58,354 nucleotides of DNA from Paludibacteraceae bacterium (GCA_017559505.1 JAFYSF010000017.1:1-58354); one strand, 5' to 3'. Shown: positions 37,853 to 46,568, numbered from the stretch's first letter. The notes: generated from the sequence alone by a model not told the origin. Program-made: numbers and translations.

Positions 37853-39190
37853 TTATATTTTAGTTAATAAAAATGCCATATAAAGTGGTAATGTTAATAT
37901 TTTATCTACCCTACCAACATTATAATCTCCCAACTTTATCGCTGCATTTACATGATATTTTTCAGAATGCTGCAAAATGGTTTTTGCCGACTTAACATTA
38001 CCACTCCTAGCCTTACACTCCAACAAAACACACTCACCATTATAACGCATAACAAAATCTATTTCCAAGCCACTATCTTTCTGATAATAATAAAGTTTTC
38101 GACCCATTTTACCCAAAATATCCGCTACCAAATTTTCATAAATAGCTCCTTTGTAAGTCCATAAATTACCAGACAAAACATCACTTTGAGTACCATCATC
38201 CAGCATGCTCACAAACAAGCCAGTATCTACTGTATATACTTTAAAGCAATCTTGAATTGCATTACCACCAAGAGGCAATTCGGGCATTTGCAAATTATAA
38301 CACCTTTGAATTATACCAGCATCTTCAATCCATTGTAACGAGCCAACATACTCTTTACTTCGAGCTCCTTTTCTGACAACAGAATAGGTAAATTTCTTGT
38401 TATCACGACTTAATTGTCGAGGAATAGAATCAAAACACTCTCTAATGCGCAATTTATCTTCAGCTCGTGCATATTTCACCATATCGTCACGATATTCATT
38501 CAAAATATTCTTCTGCACACGTACCACTTGGTTAATATCATGCGTTGCAAAAAATGTTTTTACAGCTTCTGGCATTCCTCCAATTATCACATACTCCAAC
38601 ATCAATTGTCTTAATCTCTGATGTATTGGTTCTACAATTGGAGTCTCCTCGTTCAAAGATTTACGCAAATAATCTATAACATCGTCTGAAATATCATTTG
38701 CCCACAACCATTCCTCAAAATCCATCGGATACATATCTATAATTGTTTCCGCCCCAACAGGAATCGTAGCCTCTTCATCAACTTTCATTTGCTCAGCACT
38801 TCTATAGCCACTCACGCCCAACAACGAACCAGTACAAATAACATCATAACGGCCATCATTCATAAAAAATTTTAACGACGATCGTGCCCTTGGACAATGC
38901 TGTATTTCATCCAACACAAGACATGTTTTATATGGCACAAAACGACTACCAGGCATAGCTGCCGAAATAACCATTGTAAGATAATCAACCACCAACGAAC
39001 CAGAAAACAACGAGCACAAATGCTCTTGTTGATGAAAATCAATATAAATAACATTCTCATAATGACTTTTCGCAAAAGCCAAAACCGAACTCGTTTTACC
39101 ACATTGACGACATCCTTTTATCACCAAAGGCTTACGATTTTTATTATTTTTCCAGTCCAACAAAAACGTCTCAATTCTTCTTCTATACAT
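37853..39190 (-). CDS. AAA_14/DUF4143 ATPase with nuclease-like C terminus
   Basis: 445 residues. Walker A GCRQCGKTSS at about 25-34 and Walker B CLVLDEIQHC near 90-99 of an AAA_14 domain. The C-terminal DUF4143 region has a PD-(D/E)xK-like pattern, LEIDFVMRYNGECVLLECKA. Family members are widespread in Bacteroidetes and archaea, often in multiple copies, with no firm function; toxin-antitoxin or mobile roles have been suggested. Promoter at 39317-39348, and three 33-base-spaced repeats in the leader. YgiQ follows after 28 bases on the same strand. Confidence 0.9.
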   Translation of the reverse strand: MYRRRIETFLLDWKNNKNRKPLVIKGCRQCGKTSSVLAFAKSHYENVIYIDFHQQEHLCSLFSGSLVVDYLTMVISAAMPGSRFVPYKTCLVLDEIQHCPRARSSLKFFMNDGRYDVICTGSLLGVSGYRSAEQMKVDEEATIPVGAETIIDMYPMDFEEWLWANDISDDVIDYLRKSLNEETPIVEPIHQRLRQLMLEYVIIGGMPEAVKTFFATHDINQVVRVQKNILNEYRDDMVKYARAEDKLRIRECFDSIPRQLSRDNKKFTYSVVRKGARSKEYVGSLQWIEDAGIIQRCYNLQMPELPLGGNAIQDCFKVYTVDTGLFVSMLDDGTQSDVLSGNLWTYKGAIYENLVADILGKMGRKLYYYQKDSGLEIDFVMRYNGECVLLECKARSGNVKSAKTILQHSEKYHVNAAIKLGDYNVGRVDKILTLPLYMAFLLTKI

Positions 39191-39226
39191 ACACCATTAT
39201 AAACCAACTAATTAAAAATACAATTA

Positions 39227-39310
39227 CATTTTTTCAAACGACTTTCCATTTATACATAACACTTTTTCAAGCGACTTTCAGTAAAACTTCCACACTTTTT
39301 CAAGCGACTT
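39227..39310 (-). repeat. Three direct repeats at 33-base spacing in the leader of the AAA_14/DUF4143 gene
   Basis: An 18-19 base motif (plus strand ACTTTTTCAAGCGACTT and close variants) starts at about 39227, 39260 and 39293. It lies between the promoter and the start codon, that is, in the 5' untranslated region. It could be an operator set or an RNA element. Confidence 0.88.
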
Positions 39311-39316
39311 CGCTTG

Positions 39317-39348
39317 CAAAGGTACTACTTTTTTTTTATCTACACAAG
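39317..39348 (-). promoter_or_regulatory. sigma-ABfr-type promoter of the AAA_14/DUF4143 gene
   Basis: Minus strand: TTG (39348-39346), a 21-base spacer, TACCTTTG (39324-39317). Confidence 0.75.
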
Positions 39349-39746
39349 AAAATACCTATATTTTTAGGCAAATGTCAATATTTTTAAGAGAAACAAGGAC
39401 TTGCAAAGTCTACAAAGTTCATAAAGTTATAGTTAAATAACTATTATTCAAATGGATACCAAAGAAAAAGACTTACAAAACGCATAATCACAAAATCGCT
39501 TAAATTATTGATAATTAGTTATATTTAGAAACTTTGCAACTTTGCAATTGCAAAGTTATGTCTATTTATCTAGGAAAATAATAAAAAACTATCTACTTTT
39601 TTAGGAAAAGAGACGATTCAACTCGCCTTTATAAAGTTTGCGAACGCTGCAAATAGAGAGTGTAAAAGTGGCTGTTTTCTAAGGAGCAGGTTGCTTGAGG
39701 GTTGCTTGAAGTAAATTATTATAATAAGCTATGTGTTGATTATAAA
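39349..39746. other. Non-coding stretch rich in small repeats
   Basis: No gene seen. Contains four 9-base units at 39401-39436 (ttgcaaagt, ctacaaagt, tcataaagt, tatagttaa) and the perfect 20-base palindrome AACTTTGCAATTGCAAAGTT at 39538-39557. It also holds dispersed repeat copy C at about 39660-39712 (CTGTTTTCT, then GGTTGCTTGAGGGTTGCTTG). Confidence 0.65.
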
Positions 39747-39774
39747 ATAGAGGCGCAAATTTTTTGCGCCTCTA
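39747..39774 (-). terminator. Terminator of the DUF4230/SPFH operon
   Basis: ATAGAGGCGCAAA pairs with TTGCGCCTCTAT around a short T loop; the minus-strand direction ends in T-rich sequence. It lies 47 bases past the last gene of the operon. Confidence 0.75.
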
Positions 39775-39820
39775 TAAATTAATTGCTTAGTATCTACTTA
39801 AATTTGATTTTGTTATATAA

Positions 39821-40165
39821 CTATGATTTTACTATACCATAACAACACAAACACCATATAAGTAATAAAATACCATTAGTGATAATATAAAATGGTACAG
39901 AAAAAGAAGTTAAACAACAAAAAATAACATTTGAAATTAACAATAATAAAGAGAATATATTAGATAGAATTTTAACATTAACTGTTTTTCTTGAATCTTC
40001 AAATGAAATTCCTAAAGTTGCACCCATAGATAAAAACAAACTTATACCACCAAATAGAGTTATGAGAAGTTTTAAATCTTCACAACGGCACCAACTATAG
40101 AAACCAAAAGCAATTAAACTAACAAGAAATAAAGTAATTATACTTAAAATAAAATTAAATTTCAT
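39821..40165 (-). CDS. Small four-helix membrane protein of the SPFH operon
   Basis: 114 residues from ATG 40165 (MKFNFILSIITLFLVSLIAF), 11 bases after the SPFH gene ends. A longer frame from 40267 would overlap the SPFH gene by 90 bases and is not preferred. Four hydrophobic segments (about 5-25, 35-55, 65-85, 90-110) fill the protein, with charged residues only in short loops. No family recognised. By position it corresponds loosely to the small membrane proteins that accompany SPFH proteins in ydjFGHI-type operons (inference). Confidence 0.72.
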   Translation of the reverse strand: MKFNFILSIITLFLVSLIAFGFYSWCRCEDLKLLITLFGGISLFLSMGATLGISFEDSRKTVNVKILSNIFSLLLLISNVIFCCLTSFSVPFYIITNGILLLIWCLCCYGIVKS

Positions 40166-40176
40166 AATTATAAAAG

Positions 40177-41364
40177 TTAAAGTGTTGGCGGTGGAGGTGG
40201 CATAAAAAATGATGTAAATTCTGGAATTTCTGATATTTTTTTCCACTCTTTCATCCCTTCCCTCCATATAAATGTTTGGTTATTAATAATATTTGCTTTA
40301 ATCATTTCAGAAACACTATTTATGTTAAATGGTCCTTTAGATTCTCCATTAATAGAAATAAAATATTGTGTTTCTGCTTGTACATCTGGAACTATTGGAT
40401 TAGAATCTTTCTTTTTAAAAATATCAAAAAATTTACTATACCAATCACTTGATGTTTCATATTCTTTTTCTGCTGACAATTTATTTCTTCTTCGAACATC
40501 TTCTCTATCAATTTTTCGTCGTGCATGAGAATCTGTCAAATCATCAATATCTGTTAATGCAGAATCGATCATTCCCATATTTGTTTCAAAAATAACCTTT
40601 TTAGTTTTTTGCTTACCTGTCAATTTATATAATTTTTTATATTCTTCAGAATCCTTATCACACTCAATAGAGTGAATATCTACTCGTTTTAAAGTAACAC
40701 CAAAATCATTTAACATTTCTGAAGTTAATTTTATTTTCAAGGCATCACTTAATTCAAGGATAAAACGCTCTATTTGCACAACTGGGAATCCATATTTTCT
40801 AGGAGCATTACCTATAAAGTGTTTTGTATATTTCTGTATACCAGATTTAACTTGTTCGGAAAATTGTTCTAAAGAAAAATTTATCAATCGATGTAACTTT
40901 ATAAATTGCTCATGATTAGCTATAGAAAAGGTTATTTTACCTCTTACTGTAACGGGACAAGCAAAATCATCAAATCTAGGATCATACACATCAAAATAAG
41001 GAATAACAAATGGTATTTGAATTATGCTAGACAAATTGATGTAATATACCTCTGCTTGAAATGGTGATTTTCCATCATAAGCCACACCAAGTATTTCTGT
41101 TAAAATAGGAAGATTATCAGTCCTTAGTATATCATCGTAAGGTCCTACTAAAAAATCTTGTAATACACCATTTTTTTGACGATATACTAATACCGCAACT
41201 TCTCCATCTTTCACACGAATTGAACTGCCAAAACGAATCGCATTTTCTTTATTAGTTTTTCCCTGTTTTTTCGTTTCTGGTTGCCATTTCCAAATTAAAT
41301 AATCTTGTTCATCACAACGGATGACATCCATTAATCCTCCTTCTGATCTACTAAATAGTCCCAT
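40177..41364 (-). CDS. SPFH-domain protein (YdjI / virion-core-like) with C-terminal GYF_2 domain
   Basis: 395 residues. Residues about 10-260 match the YdjI-type SPFH protein: DVIRCDEQDYLIWKW, FGSSIRVKDGEVAVLVYRQ, LPILTEILGVAYDGKSPFQA, EVYYINL. Residues about 330-385 form a GYF_2 domain (YFISINGESKGPFNINSVSEM, then IWREGMKEWKKISEIPEF). The end is a proline run (PPPPPTL) that such a GYF domain could bind. B. subtilis YdjI works with PspA and two membrane proteins in envelope stress. Here PspA is absent and DUF4230 proteins are present. No membrane segment of its own. Confidence 0.85.
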   Translation of the reverse strand: MGLFSRSEGGLMDVIRCDEQDYLIWKWQPETKKQGKTNKENAIRFGSSIRVKDGEVAVLVYRQKNGVLQDFLVGPYDDILRTDNLPILTEILGVAYDGKSPFQAEVYYINLSSIIQIPFVIPYFDVYDPRFDDFACPVTVRGKITFSIANHEQFIKLHRLINFSLEQFSEQVKSGIQKYTKHFIGNAPRKYGFPVVQIERFILELSDALKIKLTSEMLNDFGVTLKRVDIHSIECDKDSEEYKKLYKLTGKQKTKKVIFETNMGMIDSALTDIDDLTDSHARRKIDREDVRRRNKLSAEKEYETSSDWYSKFFDIFKKKDSNPIVPDVQAETQYFISINGESKGPFNINSVSEMIKANIINNQTFIWREGMKEWKKISEIPEFTSFFMPPPPPTL

Positions 41365-41386
41365 GCTAATAATATATTAATTAAAA

Positions 41387-41950
41387 TTAGACTAATTCCA
41401 TTATGGCAAAAATAATACCTAAAATTATAAGTATTACGACAGGTAAAATGAATTGTATTCTCTTTTCTGCCTTAATTTTTTTTTCTTCTTTTATTTCTTC
41501 TTCATCATATTCATTAATTAATTTAGTAAAACTTGGATCTTGAGCATAAAATTGTTTAGCTTTCATTATGCATTCTGCATATTTTTCTTTATAAGCTTCA
41601 AATAAATTTATATCAAAATTTTCAGTATTTTTTTGTTTCTTTATGTTTTTTACTTTTGCTTTAAAATATATTGTTAACTCCAACAAATCTGATTTCACTT
41701 TAGGAATAGGAAATGCACTAATAACATCTTCTTCAGATTCCATAGAAAAAAAACCTTTTGTTTTTTTTACCTCTTCAGATAATTTATGTAAAATACCTTT
41801 TGCATTTACATCTTCGTCAAACTCCCATCCACATTCAGGGCAAATAACTTTGGATGCAGGCACATTAGTTCCACATTGAGGACATTTTCTAACTTTTCCA
41901 ATCTTGTTGGAAATTTCTTTTTGATCAAATAAACTATCAAACAAACTCAT
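41387..41950 (-). CDS. Zinc-ribbon protein with C-terminal membrane anchor
   Basis: 187 residues. The N-terminal zinc ribbon CPQCGTNVPASKVICPECGW (two CxxC pairs) is at residues 23-42. A charged, partly coiled-coil middle (about 60-165) follows, then one C-terminal membrane helix (FILPVVILIILGIIFAIMEL). The tail-anchored zinc-ribbon layout recalls the YdjG partner of YdjI. It starts 27 bases after the DUF4230 gene before it and ends 22 bases before the SPFH gene. Confidence 0.78.
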   Translation of the reverse strand: MSLFDSLFDQKEISNKIGKVRKCPQCGTNVPASKVICPECGWEFDEDVNAKGILHKLSEEVKKTKGFFSMESEEDVISAFPIPKVKSDLLELTIYFKAKVKNIKKQKNTENFDINLFEAYKEKYAECIMKAKQFYAQDPSFTKLINEYDEEEIKEEKKIKAEKRIQFILPVVILIILGIIFAIMELV

Positions 41951-41977
41951 ACTGTTTTAAATTAATAGATTAATATT

Positions 41978-42568
41978 TTAAATAAAATTCACATGTTTAA
42001 AACCAAAACTCATCAATAAAATTTTTAATTTTTCTTTGCCTTGTTCAGCTTGTTCTAGTATTTTAATATTTATTGCATCTTGCTTTATTTCTTCTTTCAC
42101 TTTACTTTTGATTTCATTAATTTCTTCTTCACTCCAATTTCCTTCTTCAACATAAAAATCCCATCCCTTAGGATTAATAATAATATCAAAGATTTCGGGT
42201 TTTGGAAGTTCCAATTCTAATATATTGTTATCTAAACGTATATTTTTAATATTTTTTAAATTATATCCAGCTCTAACCTCGCCTTTTGCTATTAGACAAA
42301 CTTCATCGTATATAAAATCATTTTCTTTTTGTATATTTTTAGTGATATAGTCCCCTAATTTATTATTTATATATTTTTTGGGTTTACGTTCGATTATTAT
42401 TTTTTCCTCAAAAAAGCAAATTGTGACAAATTCTGCAATTTTTTTTATTGATACAATTACTGCATCTGTATTTGCAATTTTATACTTTTTGTTTTTTCTC
42501 TTTATTATTATAAAAATGAATAACAAAATGACAATTAACACTAAAATAATAAAACTTAATTTAAACAT
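41978..42568 (-). CDS. DUF4230 protein with N-terminal membrane anchor
   Basis: 196 residues. An N-terminal membrane helix (residues 3-23) is followed by a DUF4230 domain: VCLIAKGEVRAGYNLKNI, then LELELPKPEIFDIIINPKGW and a helical tail EQAEQGKEKLKILLMSFGF. DUF4230 has no known biochemical role. Two bases separate it from a second DUF4230 gene upstream. Lysine/isoleucine-rich composition, AT-rich codons. Confidence 0.75.
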   Translation of the reverse strand: MFKLSFIILVLIVILLFIFIIIKRKNKKYKIANTDAVIVSIKKIAEFVTICFFEEKIIIERKPKKYINNKLGDYITKNIQKENDFIYDEVCLIAKGEVRAGYNLKNIKNIRLDNNILELELPKPEIFDIIINPKGWDFYVEEGNWSEEEINEIKSKVKEEIKQDAINIKILEQAEQGKEKLKILLMSFGFKHVNFI

Positions 42569-42570
42569 AA

Positions 42571-43101
42571 TTATTCAAATTTCACATTAACAATATTATA
42601 ACCTAATTGCAATAGAGAGGCTTTAAAAATATTAGCAATATTTTGTTCTGCATTATTTAAAATACCTAGTCTTTTTTCTACTTCTTCTCGTACAATTATT
42701 TCGCCATCAATAAGTAATTCATTTTTTTCTTTATGAGTAAAATCTTTACGAAATATACTTATTTTTTCATATTCTAATTTTTGCTCCTCTGCGGGCATAT
42801 TAAATGATAAAATTTCGGCATGAGGCAAAATAAGAGTTATTGATTTATTAAATTCATTAATTTCTGTATGAGAAAAATCATATTTATCAAGATTTATTCC
42901 TGCTTTTATATAAATTTTGCAAGAATATAAAAGTTTTCTATTACCAAATTGTCCCAAGAAAAATTTTGGATTATCTTCTGCTTTAACAATTTTAGCAATA
43001 GTATACTCCATTGTTGCTAATTCACCTGTCATTACTAATTTATTGACACGTTCTACTGTATCTTGAAACAAAGAATGTTTTTTTAAAATTTTCAAACACA
43101 T
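42571..43101 (-). CDS. DUF4230-like protein lacking a membrane anchor
   Basis: 176 residues. It has the same core as its neighbour (LLYSCKIYIKAGINLDKYDF, then ITLILPHAEILSFNMP and EQNIANIFKASLLQLGYN) but starts without a hydrophobic segment, so it is likely cytoplasmic or bound to the anchored paralogue. First gene of the operon. No consensus promoter lies in the 37 bases between it and the RNA terminator upstream, so expression may depend on readthrough of that terminator. Confidence 0.72.
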   Translation of the reverse strand: MCLKILKKHSLFQDTVERVNKLVMTGELATMEYTIAKIVKAEDNPKFFLGQFGNRKLLYSCKIYIKAGINLDKYDFSHTEINEFNKSITLILPHAEILSFNMPAEEQKLEYEKISIFRKDFTHKEKNELLIDGEIIVREEVEKRLGILNNAEQNIANIFKASLLQLGYNIVNVKFE

Positions 43102-43137
43102 TTTTTATATGATTTATGTACTTAAAATTAGACACAC

Positions 43138-43483
43138 AAAAAAAAGCGTGAGACTCTGTTTGTTACTCGTCTCACACCTTGAGGCTCTCGCATTGCCCAT
43201 CGTTATCGAAACGAGCAACGCAGAACCCACGCCGTATGTTTATAGCATATGCCTGTATTTTGATAGATAAGATACTATAACTACATAAATCTTATTCTGC
43301 ACAAGATACAATTATGGCATTCAAAATAAACACCCTATGGGCATCTACCGTTGCTTTGGCTTTGATAACGACTGAAATTTGCGAGATTTCAAGGTGTCAA
43401 GCACAAAGCGTTAAAGTAAACGCTTAAATATATTATGTATGCAAACCCGTCCGAACAATACATACAACCCCGGCATAGATTTG
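43138..43483 (-). ncRNA. Structured RNA of about 345 nt, unidentified
   Basis: Minus-strand transcript predicted from a full promoter (43490-43520) to an intrinsic terminator (stem 43148-43154 with 43169-43175, then T8 at 43145-43138). A long-range helix joins 43389-43397 with 43174-43182 (nine pairs) and 43381-43386 with 43186-43191 (six pairs). Inside or beside it are local hairpins: 43406-43412/43419-43425 (AAGCGTT/AACGCTT), GATGCCC/GGGTGTT-type, ATAAGAT/ATCTTAT, and GCGTTGC/GCAATGC with TCGTT/AACGA. I looked for RNase P, tmRNA and SRP signatures and did not find them. It could be a free RNA or a leader controlling the DUF4230/SPFH operon. Confidence 0.72.
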
Positions 43484-43489
43484 CAGTTG

Positions 43490-43520
43490 CAAAGGTAAAG
43501 ATAATTTTTGAATTAAACAA
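43490..43520 (-). promoter_or_regulatory. sigma-ABfr-type promoter of the structured RNA
   Basis: Minus strand: TTG (43520-43518), a 20-base spacer, TACCTTTG (43497-43490). Full consensus. Confidence 0.85.
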
Positions 43521-43545
43521 AAATTATCAGAACAAAAAAATAAAA

Positions 43546-43584
43546 AACTACCGCTTATTCTTTCTGAAAAATTATGCGGTAGTT
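43546..43584 (-). terminator. Second terminator-like hairpin downstream of alaS
   Basis: Minus strand AACTACCGC pairs with GCGGTAGTT and is followed by TTTTTATTTTTTT. It lies just before the RNA promoter and would shield it from alaS readthrough. Confidence 0.75.
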
Positions 43585-43629
43585 ATATCTAAATTTATTG
43601 TCTATTCTGCATTCCGAGTATAAACTCAC

Positions 43630-43664
43630 AAAAAAAGAGACGCAATTTGTTGCGTCTCTTTTTT
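43630..43664. terminator. Terminator of alaS
   Basis: AAAAAAGAGACGCAA pairs with TTGCGTCTCTTTTTT around a four-base loop; A and T runs on both sides make it active in either direction. Confidence 0.88.
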
Positions 43665-43678
43665 ACCTTGCATTGAGC

Positions 43679-43699
43679 GGACGCACGGGTCGTGCGTCC
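43679..43699. repeat. Short GC-rich palindrome, REP-like
   Basis: GGACGCAC (43679-43686) pairs with GTGCGTCC (43692-43699) around a five-base loop (GGGTC). Its GC content is far above the surroundings. Lies between the alaS stop and its terminator. Confidence 0.65.
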
Positions 43700-43722
43700 C
43701 TACTTTGTTTTACAAATGCGGT

Positions 43723-46341
43723 TTATTTGATTGCTTCGATGAGGAAGTTGATTGCTTCATCCATGCCATCAGGGTTTTTACCGCCGGCTGTAGCCATGAA
43801 TGGTTGGCCACCACCGCCACCTTGGATGAATTTGGCTGCTTCGCGAACGAGTTTGCCAGCATTGAAGCCTGCATCGACCATTGGTTGGCTGAGGAAGATT
43901 GTAAGCGAAGGTTTGCCTTCGTAGATGTTACCCGATACATACATAAATTTGACATCTGCAAATTTGCCACGGAAGAATGGTACAATAACTTTGTTTGTAT
44001 CAGGATTTTCGTTAGAGATATGACGAATGACTTTAATATCTCCTATCTCTTCGGCACGTTGCACCAATGAATCGCGCAACATCATAGCACGCTCTTGCAT
44101 GAAGTTTTCGACTTTCTTGCGAAGATCGGCACTTTCTTCGATATTTTTCTTAATTGCAGTCAATACGTCAGGTGTATTGTTAAGCAACTCTTTTATAGAC
44201 GTTTGATTGTCTTGCATTTCATCGATAAGGAGTTCGGCATATTCGGCAGTTACAGCCTCGATACGACGTACACCTGCAGCGATTGAGCTTTCAGACACAA
44301 TGCGGAAAAGACCGATATTGCCAGTAGCAGAAGCATGAGTACCACCACAAAGTTCGATAGAATCGCCATAACGAACTACACGAACAGAATCGCCATATTT
44401 TTCGCCAAAGAGAGCCATTGCGCCCATTGCTTTAGCCTCTTCGATAGGAAGATCGCGATGCTCATCGAGTGCAATATTTTGGCGAATCATTTTATTTACG
44501 GCATGCTCTACCTTACGAATCTCTTCTGGAGTAACTTTTTGGAAGTGCGAGAAGTCGAAACGCAACACCTCAGGCGACACATACGAACCTTTTTGCTCTA
44601 CGTGAGAACCAAGGAGGTCGCGCAATGCTTTGTGGAGCAAGTGAGTAGCTGTGTGGTTAGCTTCGGCAGCAGCACGTTTTTCTGTGTTGATTTTAGCCAA
44701 GAAGTTGCATGTTACATCCTCAGGTAATTTGTTCATAATGTGAACTGGAAGGTTGTTTTCGCGTTTAGTATCACGAATTTCTACACCATTGCCATCTTCG
44801 GTAATCAACCAACCAGAGTCGCCCACTTGACCACCCATTTCGGCATAGAAAGGAGTGCAAGAGAGAACAACTTGATAATATTCTTTATTCTTTTGAACAA
44901 GTTTACGATAGCGGAGAATTTGAGTATCGCATTGTGTTTGGTCATAACCCACAAACTCGATATCACCTTCGCGCACCACTACCCAGTCGCCAGTTTCGAC
45001 AGCAGCAGCATTACGCGCACGGTCTTTTTGTTTTTGCATTTCGGCATTAAAAGCCTCTACATCCAATGTAAGATCGTTTTCTTTGAGAATCAACTCAGTG
45101 AGGTCGAGAGGGAATCCGTAAGTATCATACAATGTGAAGGCATCGACACCGCTAATTTCGGTTTTGCCAGCAGTTTTAGTATCAGCCATCACGCGATCGA
45201 GAAGGCGGATACCTGTTTCGAGAGTGCGAAGGAATGAATCTTCTTCTTCTTTGATAACTTTCTCGATGAGAGTTTGTTGTGCGCCAAGCTCAGGATAAGC
45301 CTCGCCCATATTGTCGATAAGCGCAGGGATAAGACGATACATAAACGCTTGACGTTGAGCAAGGAATGTATAACCATAGCGCACTGCACGACGAAGGATG
45401 CGACGAATCACATAACCTGCTTTTGCGTTAGATGGCAATTGACCATCAGTGATAGCAAATGCAATAGTACGGATATGGTCAGCCACAACACGCATAGCCA
45501 CGTCTACTTTGTTATCTTTGCCATATTCAGCACCACAAATTTCGCCTACGGCTTTCAAAAGTGGTTGGAATACGTCGGTGTCGTAGTTAGAAGTTTTGCC
45601 TTGTACAGCCACGCAAAGACGTTCGAAGCCCATACCCGTGTCGATTACTTTGTTTGGAAGCGGTTCGAGCGAGCCATCAGCTTTGCGGTTGTATTGCATG
45701 AACACATTGTTCCAAATCTCAATCACTTGTGGATGATCGCCATTCACAAGGTCGCGACCATTGACTTGTGCGCGTTCTTCATCAGAACGGAGGTCAATAT
45801 GAATTTCCGAACAAGGACCACAAGGACCTGTGTCACCCATTTCCCAGAAGTTATCTTTTTTGTTACCATTGATAATACGATCAATAGCAATATATTTAGC
45901 CCAAATGTCAGCAGCTTCGTTGTCGCGTTCGAGACCTTCGGCAGCCGAGCCTTCGAATACAGTTACATAAAGGCGATCTTTGTCGAGTTTGAGCACTTCA
46001 GTGAGGTATTCCCAAGCCCAAGCGATAGCCTCAGCCTTGAAATAATCGCCAAACGACCAGTTGCCCAACATCTCAAACATAGTATGGTGGTAAGTGTCGT
46101 GACCTACCTCTTCCAAGTCGTTGTGTTTACCGCTCACGCGCAAACATTTTTGCGAATCGGCAACACGTGGATATTTAATAGGGTCGTTACCCAAAATGAT
46201 GTTTTTGAACTGGTTCATACCAGCATTAGTAAACATCAATGTAGGGTCACCTTTGATGACCATAGGTGCAGAAGGGACGATTTTGTGTCCTTTTGATGCA
46301 AAAAAATCAAGGAATGATTTACGAATTTCTTTTGATGTCAT
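43723..46341 (-). CDS. alaS: Alanine--tRNA ligase
   Basis: 872 residues, full length. Charges tRNA-Ala and edits mischarged Ser and Gly. The N-terminal class II catalytic domain begins [20 protein letters not shown] with [13 protein letters not shown]. The editing domain has [13 protein letters not shown] and the downstream [15 protein letters not shown], which supply the zinc-binding His and Cys residues. The C-terminal Ala_X/DHHA1 region ends in [14 protein letters not shown]. The promoter is well formed and two terminators follow. Confidence 0.98.
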   Translation of the reverse strand: MTSKEIRKSFLDFFASKGHKIVPSAPMVIKGDPTLMFTNAGMNQFKNIILGNDPIKYPRVADSQKCLRVSGKHNDLEEVGHDTYHHTMFEMLGNWSFGDYFKAEAIAWAWEYLTEVLKLDKDRLYVTVFEGSAAEGLERDNEAADIWAKYIAIDRIINGNKKDNFWEMGDTGPCGPCSEIHIDLRSDEERAQVNGRDLVNGDHPQVIEIWNNVFMQYNRKADGSLEPLPNKVIDTGMGFERLCVAVQGKTSNYDTDVFQPLLKAVGEICGAEYGKDNKVDVAMRVVADHIRTIAFAITDGQLPSNAKAGYVIRRILRRAVRYGYTFLAQRQAFMYRLIPALIDNMGEAYPELGAQQTLIEKVIKEEEDSFLRTLETGIRLLDRVMADTKTAGKTEISGVDAFTLYDTYGFPLDLTELILKENDLTLDVEAFNAEMQKQKDRARNAAAVETGDWVVVREGDIEFVGYDQTQCDTQILRYRKLVQKNKEYYQVVLSCTPFYAEMGGQVGDSGWLITEDGNGVEIRDTKRENNLPVHIMNKLPEDVTCNFLAKINTEKRAAAEANHTATHLLHKALRDLLGSHVEQKGSYVSPEVLRFDFSHFQKVTPEEIRKVEHAVNKMIRQNIALDEHRDLPIEEAKAMGAMALFGEKYGDSVRVVRYGDSIELCGGTHASATGNIGLFRIVSESSIAAGVRRIEAVTAEYAELLIDEMQDNQTSIKELLNNTPDVLTAIKKNIEESADLRKKVENFMQERAMMLRDSLVQRAEEIGDIKVIRHISNENPDTNKVIVPFFRGKFADVKFMYVSGNIYEGKPSLTIFLSQPMVDAGFNAGKLVREAAKFIQGGGGGQPFMATAGGKNPDGMDEAINFLIEAIK

Positions 46342-46348
46342 AGTTATT

Positions 46349-46383
46349 TAATGCATAATGCATAATGCACAATTCATAATCTA
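46349..46383. repeat. 7-base-period repeat in the alaS leader
   Basis: Three identical heptamers TAATGCA then caattca, taatcta, between promoter and start codon of alaS. Confidence 0.88.
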
Positions 46384-46453
46384 CCTTTCGGTATTAATAA
46401 ATTATGTTTTATGATGTTATTTTAGCTTGGTGATAATATAATAATTTAACGTG

Positions 46454-46484
46454 CAAAGTTACAAAAATTTCTTTAATTATACAA
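46454..46484 (-). promoter_or_regulatory. sigma-ABfr-type promoter of alaS
   Basis: Minus strand: TTG (46484-46482), a 20-base spacer, TAACTTTG (46461-46454). Leader of about 105 bases contains the heptamer array. Confidence 0.82.
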
Positions 46485-46509
46485 CACTCCTCGCACACCC
46501 TCTATAGAC

Positions 46510-46543
46510 AAAAAAATAGGAGCGCAAAACCTTGCGCTCCTAT
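46510..46543 (-). terminator. Terminator of the 1607-residue T9SS cargo gene
   Basis: Minus strand: ATAGGAGCGCAA pairs with TTGCGCTCCTAT around four bases and is followed by a T run. Confidence 0.87.
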
Positions 46544-46568
46544 AATTTATTGTTATAAGTTATAACTC

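Noticed and set aside
39227..39310. 33-base-spaced repeats as a CRISPR array
   Set aside because: Only three copies of an 18-base motif with 15-base gaps, no cas genes, and position in a 5' leader.
40166..40267. Upstream extension of the small membrane protein gene at 39821
   Set aside because: It would overlap the SPFH gene by about 90 bases; ATG 40165 gives a normal membrane-protein start 11 bases after the SPFH stop.
43138..43483. Identification of the structured RNA as RNase P, tmRNA or SRP RNA
   Set aside because: None of the hallmark sequences (RNase P conserved regions, tmRNA tRNA-like ends and tag frame, SRP apical loop) could be found.
43435..43623. Plus-strand frame over the structured RNA promoter
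   Set aside because: It overlaps a full minus-strand promoter, part of the RNA and a terminator; the translation has no protein-like pattern.
45274..46296. Long 340-codon frame antisense to alaS
   Set aside because: A shadow of the alaS codon pattern; the His/Phe/Thr-rich translation has no family and the alaS frame is certain.
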